DNA from: Brugia malayi
Lineage: Eukaryota > Nematoda > Chromadorea > Rhabditida > Onchocercidae
Assembly (NCBI RefSeq): GCF_000002995.4
Contig: NW_025062477.1
Span: 5,118,649 to 5,182,648, forward strand
Length of the DNA: 64,000 bases
Reading direction: 5' to 3'
Translations under genes and position numbers: made by a program
Shown here: positions 54,392 through 64,000 of the stretch, piece after piece
Layout of the letters: the number at the start of each line of letters is the position of its first letter
Numbering within the stretch: the stretch's first letter is position 1
Notes under the pieces: generated by a model
Told to the model about the DNA's origin: nothing
What the model saw: only the letters and a program-made list of their open reading frames with translations
The model's database searches: none

Positions 54392-57043
54392 TCCGCTCTA
54401 ATTCTCAGCAAAAACCAATTGTACCAAACTGAATTGCAGGAAAGAAGATGAAGATGAGATAGGAAACAGGTGGCAAAATCTTTACTATTTCATATAATGA
54501 ACAATTCATACTCAAGAAGAATTTATCTTAGAGTTTTAGCTTAAATCTTGATATTTAATTTTAATTTGCATAGTCTTAAAAATTCTAATTTTATTCAAAG
54601 AAGTAAATGTTCAGAGAAAACCATCGATACGAATTGGATTAATTAGAGAATAAGAAATCTATGCTCAGTAAAAGCTACCAAAATCACTGATAATGATGAT
54701 AAATGAAAGTGATAACATTTATCATATTGTAAAGATAGTTTTCATTATAAGCTAACGATAATGATAAAAATATAGTTATTGATTGATGGTAAAGATAATA
54801 AATTTTATAGGAAATATTATTAAATCCGTTCATTGAATTTATTAGCTAATGATTACTTCAAGAACCTATTAACAATATCCGTCTCAGATTGAAGAGAAAA
54901 TATTATGTGATTAGATAGATCGATAGAATATTAAGCATTATATGATGTTAAACAGTCGCCGATAATCTGTCATCATTGTATCATAAAAGATCATAAAAAA
55001 TCGAAAGTAAAATTTGCTTCATTTCTGATTTAAATAAAATATGTAATAAATGATAAGAATTTAATTAAACTTCATATTTTAAATTAAAATAAGAAATTTC
55101 TGTAAATTCATTTACAAATTTAATAAAAACAAAAAACAAAAGGTAAGAAAAAAGAAATGTAAGAATTCAAGTAATTAATTAAATTTTTGTAAACAATACT
55201 TAAATTTTTATCAAAACAAATTGAAATTTCATGATTTCTGACTAAAATATTAACTGTTTCATTTTTCATCGTAAATTTTTTTCCAAAAAAAAATTCAGTT
55301 AATTTTACATTCATTCATTTTTCTTGTTTCCTTCTTACGATTTTTGCGCTTAAATCTTTTTCAGTCAATAATAAGAGGGAAATTACCCTCCATTAGTTCA
55401 TCCCATCATTTTTCCTTAGATAAAAGAGAGAGTTGCTGGTGAGAGGAGTCGATGAGAGGATTTATTACACAATTCACACTATTGGCAAGCGACAATAATG
55501 GCGGCATTGTTCATTATCCATTAGAGTCTAAAGTATGATATTCCATGGATACAATGATACACATTGTTAGCTTCTCATTTCCTGGATACCTTTTTAAGCC
55601 TATATTTTCTATTTTAACATCAAAAAACCTATGCCGCCATCAATATTTCCGTCTATGAATAGATCGATAAATATAAATTTTAGATTTATAAAAGTAAAAA
55701 ATATGTGTTTTTGTTGTTGTTTATTGCATATGTGTATTATTAATAATAAAGACTGTATCTTACACTTAATTAATTAGTATAATTTGAAAATATAAACAGA
55801 AAAAAAAAAAGAAATTGTTAAATTGTATAAAAATTACATCGTCTGTCTTTGTAAATTTACATAAATATTAGTTATTAGTTGTACCAAAAATATAACTTTT
55901 AAATTTATCATTTGAAATAATTCAGCACTGAATTTTTAATAGTAAAAGCAAAATAAATATTTCATTCCTGTTTCATTTCTGCTTAGCATTGTTTACAAAT
56001 AATAATTCAACGGAATACACTAATACTTTCTATATGTAAACAAACATATATTATGATACACAAAGAATGCATTTTTATATTAGACTAATTATTGTGAAAC
56101 TTTCCTAAACTGATCTAATAGAACATGAAAAAGGAAGAAAAAAAAGAAATGAAACTTTTGTTTACCTAAAAAAAAAGAAAAATCCCGATGAAATTACGGG
56201 AGATATCTCGATACGATTATTCCTTAATTCCTAACTATAAGGATTTCAAATATTTGTTTTAAAAAAAATATACACTAGAAATATTTTCAATTATACTATA
56301 AATATTACAACTAAATTAACAAAGCACTATTTAAAACAAAAAGGAAATTAAATGTCATAAAAATTTCGCAAATTTTTTTTATAAAAACAATAATTCTAAG
56401 AGATAAGTTCAAATATCACATATAATTATGATGTTTAATTGCCAATAAGGCAATTTTAGCAATTCATTTCTTTTCTTTTCATTTTTTTAGGAATCGAAAA
56501 TTTGAAAATTTACAAATAATATGTTACATAATTCATCATTATGTAAATGACCTGAGATACTGCAATTAATGTTTACGATGAGTTATAATTTACTTACATA
56601 TCTTTTTCTCTTTTTTTTTTCCATACTTTAAACTTTATTGAAAATAAAATTTAATAATACACCATTTCATTTTTTCATATTTGAACCTTTGTTGAAAATG
56701 AAATTTAACAATTATTCATTTTTATTTTGATCCCAAAAATTTTTATTGAGATCAATTTGCATGTTGTTTATTCATTTGTACCAATTGATATGACCTCAAT
56801 TGTAATTGAGAAGATAGGAGTAAGATGTCACAAAAGAATCTTCAAAATTTGCATAAAATAAGAATACGAGAGAGAATCGTTCAACGGAAATGAACAAAAC
56901 TGCCTGTTACATTCATCCATTTTATTGGTTAAAACACTATGAAATGCTATTTTTGAGATCAGATGACAATACTATTGAAATTTCAAGGTCTCCACAGTAA
57001 CTTTGAACAGTAAACAGTTGTCCATTTCAGCTTATCATCAATG

Positions 57044-57044
<1 letters not shown>

Positions 57045-57112
<68 letters not shown>
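57045..57112. repeat. (CA)34 microsatellite
   Basis: Sixty-eight uninterrupted bases of CA units, the longest pure dinucleotide repeat in the window. Confidence 0.98.
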
Positions 57113-57114
<2 letters not shown>

Positions 57115-60100
57115 AATACATACCTACACTAATTTAATTAATTTAATATAAAATAGCTATGACAAAAACGATACGATTATTGTATATTAAAATTAAATTA
57201 GTTTAATACATACATTTGTTTTATCGAAATAATGAAATTAAACAAAATAATTGCATTATTTAAATTAAATAAATGTAAATGATATTTATATATTACAAAA
57301 CAATAAAGATAAAATATTGCAATTAATTTCAATCAATTGTTAGTTATATGTGACTACTATGATAATGAAGGTTATCATATATTGAAATTAACATCGTTTT
57401 GTATGTAATTGCTATAACAATAAGAATTATCATATACAAAGATTAAATTAGTTCAAATTCAATTACAAGTCATATAAACTATTTATCAAAATTACTAAAA
57501 AAAAAAAAAAAAAAAATCACTAATCACTTAAATTATTATTATAAGTTATAAAAACTCTTAGATTTTTATAAAAAAATAATTATTTCACTTTTTTTTTTTG
57601 GTATATTTTCATTAAAAAGATAAAATTTCTCGATTTAATTGTAATGCATAATTAGAATTAGAAAAAGATGAAAATAGAATGAATCATTTTTCAGATCAAA
57701 TGTCATCGAATAAAAAGAACGGAAAAACGAAATGCATATTAATTCCAATCGCTTTTCTATTATTGTCAATAAGTGTTATATTTCGATCTTATCTAAATCA
57801 ATCATTTTAAACAATAATCGAATTCTTTAGGGAATTGAATGAATGATATAAAGTATATAGTATACCTTCCGGGTCATGTTAATTAAAATGTATAATTAAA
57901 ATGATGAGAAGATTGACCTTTTGTCATCTTTAGTCATCAGTCTTCTTCATATGAATTATCATTTTCCAATTTTATCACAAATAAAAAATTAAAACATTGA
58001 TTAGATTTAAAATTTTCAGTGACAAATGCTTCGTTTTTTATTTCGAATTTAAAAATTAAATTTAGGGGAAAAATTTAAGATTTAAAATTTTTCCCATTTT
58101 GATGAATAAAAATGAGACAAAAATACACTGATTAAGAAATATGAAATAAATTGCTTATTAATATTACAGTTTAATGAAAGTTATCTTAAAATCATGAAAA
58201 AAGAATTTTTTTTTTAAAAAAAAGTAGTATGCTATTTTAGGTATGCTTTTTATTCTTTTTTTTTTTTTTTTTTTGAATTTAAGAAAATATTCATTTAAGT
58301 TTAAATCGTATTTATAAGTTGCAATCATCAAAAAATTTTTCACTTTTCTCGATAATTCTACTTAAATTGATTAAAATTCCAATTTTTAAACATCTGTTAG
58401 AAAATAAATTAAAAAGTAATAGCAATTTTAATCAATTTATTCTTTTTTGCCGAATCTACAAAATATTTTTAGATAGTACTTACCAAAATGAAATTTAATA
58501 TAAAATATATATATGAAATATGATAGATATAATTTCATTAGGATGAAGAAAACGAAATTATATTCCTAATAGACTGATTGCTTTTCAATTTTGTCATAAA
58601 ATAATTAATAAAAAGAAATAAACCAAATTTTTTGTTGTAAAAAAATATCAAAAATAAAAGGAAAAAAATCAATTATTTCAGTAAAAAAAAAGGAAATAAT
58701 TCACTTTTATTTCGATTAATATAAAAATGAGTTTTTTTTTTTTTTTGAAAATTAATTTTAACTAAAATATAGTCATTTGATAAATTTCGAGTAATTGATG
58801 CACATTATAGAATGTATTATTTCAAATAGCATATAAAAATTAATAAAATTCATCAGTTTTTCTTCTTTTGTCTTTCCAAACATAGCAATAAAACTTTAAT
58901 TAAATTCGAAAAAGAAAAAAAGGAAAACAACCGTTTTCTGTCAAATAAAATTTGAAAACAATTATTCATTCATATTGATTGAATATGTTTAGTGAAAGTA
59001 ATTAAGTGAAATTGTAATATATGAATAAAAATGTTAAAAAATTTCAATTAAAGCTATTAAAAAAAAAAAAAAAAAAAAAAACAATTAAAATCATAAAATA
59101 TTCATTCTTATTTTATCATTAATCGCTTATCTGAAATCACTCGTTTTAAGTTTTAATTATAATAATTTAATTAAGTTTATGGTAAAATACATTTACCAGT
59201 CGTTTTCACCTTCTTCTCCTTTCGTCTTTTTCTTCTCCAATTAAATCATTCATTTTCAAGTTTAATTACGAATGATTTAATTAGTTTAATTGTAAAATAT
59301 GCAAAATATACAGTAATTTTTCTTATAATCAATAATTTATAGACAGTAATTTTAAATTTAATGACTTTTTAAAGAAAATTTCGGACATTTTTTCTTTCTT
59401 TTCTTTCTTTCTTTCCTTCTTTCGCCTTCTTTTTTTTCCTTACAAAATGAAATGAAATGAATTTTTTGTCTTTTATGTTACCGTTTAAAAAGGAACCGCA
59501 GAAAACGGGAGCTAAATTCATTTATTTGTTCCAAACATTCAATGAGGTAAAAGAAGATGGAGAGAGAGAGAGAGAGAGAGAGAGAAGGAAATGAATTACT
59601 GAAATTATTGGCGATCGGATCATTTAACGGACATCATAGCGCTCATTTTTTTTTTTTTTGGTCATAAGTTTCTTTTTTATTTTTTCTGTAAAAATTTCAA
59701 AATTTCAAAAAAGAGAAATTTTTTTTTTTTTTTGGAGTAAAGATGAAAAGTGAAAAGAAAAGGAAAGAAAGTAATATCTAACAGTTGAATAATTTATTTA
59801 ATTCATTAATTTTTAATATGAGATTGGTCGATAATTGTGTACAAAATCAATAATTTATTACTTTTTGCAACAATTATTTAGAAATAATTATTTACTTTTT
59901 CTCGTAAATTGTATGTAATTACGTAGTAAATTATTGATTTTCTATTTAAATACCGATTAAATTTCATACAGAAACACTAACAAAAGTAAAAATGTGCGGA
60001 AGAAGAAAAAAGAATCAATAATAATATATTAAAACAAATACAGTGAAAAGAAAAATGATAGAAAATATAAGATAAAATAATGAAACAAAAATAAAAACAA

Positions 60101-62841
60101 AAAAAAAAAAAAGACTTTTTGTTGACATACTTAAAAAATGTGTGATAGTGATTTTTCTTATATTACTTTCAAAATTTTAATTATTTCAAAATAAAATAGT
60201 TTCTTTGGAAAAAACAGAAAGAAGAAAAAATGACAAATTTTCAACACTCAAAAGAAATATTTGAAAAAAAAAAGAGGAAAAAATGAATGATTTATGATTT
60301 GTAATCCAATGGGATTTTTTTATTTATTTTTCTTTTCCTTTTTTTTTTCTTTTTTTTTTTTGAAGACAAAAGATGCAAACGTTTGAAAGAAAAAAAGTTA
60401 AAAAAAATAATTTGTTCATATTCTGAATTGTTATCATAACAAACTTATGCAATATTTTCTAATCTTTTTCATATTTCACGCACTTTTCTTTTTTTTTTCA
60501 CGTACGTAACGTCTATGTTTTTTGAAAGTTCATAAATTTCATGTTTTTTAATTTCATTACATAAATTAAGATTATCTTTATGAACGTTTGTTGAATTTAT
60601 TCCTTTTTTTTTTTCTCAAATGGGACTTTATGTTTTTTAAGTTTTTGAGTTTTATTTTGAAGAAAAAGATGCAAGTAAACATTTGAAAATTGATTGTGAA
60701 AATTCAAATTTTATCAAATAAAACAAACTGTGCACCTTTTTTTAGAAAAAAATTCATTGAAATGCTTATTTTATACGATATATTCTCATTTTTATCAATA
60801 TCACTGTTATCACTGTCATTATCAACATCGTTCTCACAGCAATAACAAAAATTTTTAGTATTATCAACAAAAAAAGAAAAGAAGGAAAATTTTTCATTTT
60901 TTTTACAGTGGATCAAATTTAATTTAATTCCGTTTTACTGTCATTAAAACAAAAATGGATTTATCGAGAAAAAAAAATAGTTGAAAACCTGTTACTGTTG
61001 TAGTTAAGAGTGTTTTTCAAAATTTTTTCAGTAATAATTATCTTAGTAATAAAGTAAACTTTTCCATTTTGTTTTTTTTTTTCTTCCATTTTTCTCTTTT
61101 CCTAATTTTTTTTTAAAGTATTTAATGAGAATAATGAAAAAGGACACAAAAAAAGGAAACCAAAGAGTCTTTTCGTTACACTAAATTATCTCAAATTTCC
61201 ATTAAAAAACGAAGAAAAAAAAGAAAGAAAATATGTTTTCTATTGCTACTTTTTCTTTTTTTCTTCCATCATATTAAAATTGAATTAAACTTTGAAAAAT
61301 AAAAAAAATTCATTTTTCAAATCAATTTCTCCCAATCAAACAAATTACTTTTAATTACCTTTTAACATTCTCTTTCTTTTTTCTTTTTCAAAACTTATTT
61401 AAATTATTAAATTAGGAATTTTATCAAGAAAAATGAGAGAAAAATTATCTCAGAATTTGCCCTTTTTTTTTTGCTAAATGTAATTAAATAATGAATGTTA
61501 CTATTATTTTTAGTATTTCCATTACTAATTACTAATTCCTTACTTCAATTTTATTTTATTGAAGTGAAATAAAATGAGAAGAAATACTGAAATGACTATC
61601 ATTGCCATCAAATTCCCTAACTGCTATGGATGTGACTGATTAAATTGTTAGATGATAAAATTATAAAGCGTATACGACACAATCACAATCAATTTAAATT
61701 GCTGGGAAGAAGAAGAATCAAAATTGTCTGATATATGCTCGAAGAGAATATTAGATTTTGATTTAAACTTTAATTTTGAACAAATTTTACAGATTTTTTT
61801 TTTGTCAGATTTCATTTGCATCATATTAGTTCTCTTTTTCCTTTTTATTTATTCAACATGTAAAATAATCTAAACGACTTCAGTTATTCATTTGACTTTT
61901 TGCTGACTTTAATTAATCCTATTTCTTTTATTTGTTAATTAATTCTATTTATTAATTAATTCTTAGCTCAAAATCAGCAAGTTTTTGATAAAATTATTAC
62001 TGTTGAGTAGTTTAGATAAAAGGTGGACTATTTTGATAGGTTTTGAATATGAAAGTATTAAATTACCATTTAAATAAACTATATTTGTATATTTGATTAC
62101 ATTATTATCTGATTACAAAAGTTCTTGTTATCATGCATTTATTGTTTAAAATGATAATTTAAGTTATGAAAATTGAAGAATATACAAAAAGGAATTAATG
62201 TCCTTGCAAATTATTTGCTTTGACAGAAATTAAAATCAAAAATGATAATCACCGTAATGAATTACACGAATAATTATGTAAGATTAATTTATGCTATCAT
62301 TAGAAAATTAACATTACTCTTTAATTTTATTAATAATTTTTTCTGGAATTTTATCATTTAAATCGTTATTGTAATTCAGCATTTCTGATCAATAATTAAG
62401 GGTGTATAATAAACAATTAATAGTGATTAATAATTAATTGCTTAGCTTTCAACTTTATTGAAATGAATATTAATTCGTACTCTATTTAAACTCTTTCTTT
62501 TAATATTGATATATGATATGTGATCACCTTAATTATCAAGTGATAGCAATATAAATTCTAATAATTAATACCAATAATTAGTTCCAAATTCATCAATCAT
62601 AAATGCGCTCTCATTTCAGTTGTAAAATTTGTCGCTAAAAAATGGAAACAACAGAATGATAACTGAATTAATCATTAATAACTAGTACTGCCATTACTGA
62701 TGTTGTTATCATTATCTTTGTTATCACTATTATTATATTATTGTTACTGTTACTGTTAGTTGCTGTTATCATCATTGTTGCTTTTGCCATTGTCACTGTT
62801 GTTGTTGTTGTTTTGTTTGTTTGTTGTTGTTGTTCGATTAC

Positions 62842-62909
62842 TGTCAACAATGTCTCAATGCGTCTTTCATCATATTTACACAGCAAATCTTTGAGACTTT
62901 TTGCTTCAG
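62842..62909 (-). CDS. KDM1A: Probable tower-domain exon of the KDM1A gene
   Basis: Bounded by acceptor TTCATTATTAG (preceded by a CT tract) and donor ACA|GTAATC, this 68-base exon encodes 22 residues after a split codon: EAKSLKDLLCKYDERRIETL and two more. The LLCKYDE piece resembles the LSD1 tower helix, which has ALCKEYDE in the vertebrate protein as I remember it. It lies on the correct strand and upstream of the catalytic half. It ends in phase 0 while the next visible exon needs phase 1, so at least one exon between them is missing. Short length makes this tentative. Confidence 0.4.
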
Positions 62910-64000
62910 CTAATAATGAATTTACCATAGAGAGAGAGAGAGAGAGAAGGGAAGAAAGAAGCAGAGAGGAAGAGAGAGAGAGACATTAAAAGACAATGTT
63001 GCCATAAATTAATGAAAGAAAGAGAAGTAGAAAGAGAAAATGAAAGGATTATAACTAAAAATAATTAATTTAATTTAATTTAATTACTCTCAAAAAAGAA
63101 AATCAAACAAATTCATTTCTTCTTGTTTTCTTTTCTCTTTTAATTTTATCAAAATAATTGAATATTAATGGCGATATTAGAAATAAAATCGTATCATTTG
63201 AATTTAGATATAAAGAGAATAAAGTGAACGATTAAAAAATAAAAATTAAAAAAAAAAATGAATCTAAAGAAGATTCTAAATATAATTTACAAATTACATA
63301 AATTTGATAAGGAAAAGATTAAAGTAGAAGAATGAATGTTTTAGAAAATAAAAATAAATTAGACAATAAAAATAGTATTAATAATAATAATATTTGATAG
63401 AAATATGACAAAAAAAAAAAAATTCTATTCAACAAATGTTATCATATAAATATATTGACTCTATGGATACATACATATTTTTCAAATTAGCAAAATCATT
63501 CAAGCATATAAAATTGGGGTGACAATTTAGGCTATCAAGAAAGGAGTGAAAATCCTTTGAGATGCCGAAACATGGATAATAATCCAGAAACTGGAACAGC
63601 AACAATTTGTATGTTTGTCATTGTTAGTAGTTGTAAATATAATAGTAGTAGTAGTGACAGAAGTTTAGTATGATGACAAATTGGTTGACAGGATTAATAA
63701 GTGAGAAAAATGTTTTAGAATAAAAGAGGTGTCATAATGTGACCTATCCATCTTGTTGCTCATATCATCAAATTCACCCGAAAAATTCCCTCTTTATTAA
63801 TAGGGTTGAGAAAGAAATTACCATCCCTCATTAACAAATTAACCCGATGCAGTTAGTTGTGCATTCAACCATAAACAATAAAATTTTCAAGTAATTTCCT
63901 CCCTCCCTCCTCTCTCTTCCTCTCTCTCTCTCTCTCTTTGTTGTCATCATTTGTACCAAAATTTTATATAAACGGTCTATCTGATATCTGACAATCATTT
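62910..64000. other. Right edge, probable intron of the KDM1A gene
   Basis: Contains GA repeats (about 62931-62985) and a CT repeat (about 63900-63938) and no exon that could be supported. If the tower exon is real, the SWIRM and FAD-binding exons lie beyond the window. Confidence 0.4.

Larger units (their letters stand above)
53927..62841. other. 8.9-kb very AT-rich stretch, probable KDM1A intron(s)
   Basis: No exon could be defended. LSD1 homologues need about 80 residues between the tower helix and the block starting at 53926, so at least one exon should be here and was missed, or the tower-like exon is not part of this gene. The stretch holds a 34-unit CA repeat, a three-copy GGTTAAA repeat, a GA repeat (about 59562-59585) and many A/T homopolymers. 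Confidence 0.5.

Noticed and set aside
62668..62841. Continuation of the tower-like exon into a Gln/Thr/Asn-rich frame
   Set aside because: It is coded by GTT/ATT-type repeats and starts exactly at a usable donor, so it is read as intron.
63560..63646. 28-residue minus-strand frame starting at ATG
   Set aside because: Too short, no homology, no splice context.

Overview
The window looks like nuclear DNA of a nematode, most likely a spirurid or filarial worm. It is strongly AT-rich. Genes are cut into many short exons by introns of roughly 50-1100 bases that end in T-rich TTTTCAG/TTTTAG acceptors, and several start codons sit at or just behind an acceptor, as expected where spliced leaders are added. 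All recognised genes are conserved animal genes. The species call is inference; no rRNA, tRNA, transposase, viral gene or CRISPR array was seen.

Layout: (1) 1-4649, plus strand: a Pro/Arg-rich ORF followed by the clamp-loader subunit CTF8 (CHTF8), perhaps on one transcript. (2) 5557-12494, minus: EDC4, scaffold of the mRNA decapping complex, 15 exons, 803 aa. (3) 14198-26571, minus: a complete P4-ATPase lipid flippase of the ATP8A/TAT-1 type, 28 exons, 1140 aa. (4) 28557-32605, plus: EME1, partner of the MUS81 nuclease, 10 exons, 516 aa. (5) 33181-36310, minus: an unrecognised coiled-coil protein with a possible zinc site, 8 exons, about 480 aa. (6) 43536-49960, plus: the voltage-gated calcium channel beta subunit (CACNB/CCB-1), 13 exons, 528 aa. 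(7) 51487-53926, minus: the C-terminal half of an LSD1/KDM1A histone demethylase; its N-terminal half lies upstream, with one probable tower-domain exon at 62842-62909 and the rest unseen or beyond 64000.

Gene pairs are CTF8/EDC4, EME1/coiled-coil and CACNB/KDM1A tail to tail, and flippase/EME1 and coiled-coil/CACNB head to head. The proteins act in unrelated processes (cohesion and repair, mRNA decay, membrane asymmetry, calcium entry, chromatin), so this is a stretch of independent housekeeping and neuronal genes, not a functional cluster.

Exon borders were placed by reading GT/AG sites, keeping phase across every junction and matching family motifs. For EDC4, the flippase, CACNB and CTF8 all phases close; EME1 exons 5-6 and coiled-coil exons 2-3 are less certain. 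Nothing here is clearly a new biological system. The most interesting points are the CTF8 two-ORF layout, an altered lipid-gate residue in the flippase, a SUMO-binding-like N-terminus on EME1, a coding-like 45-base tandem repeat inside a KDM1A intron, and the very long gap inside the KDM1A gene.
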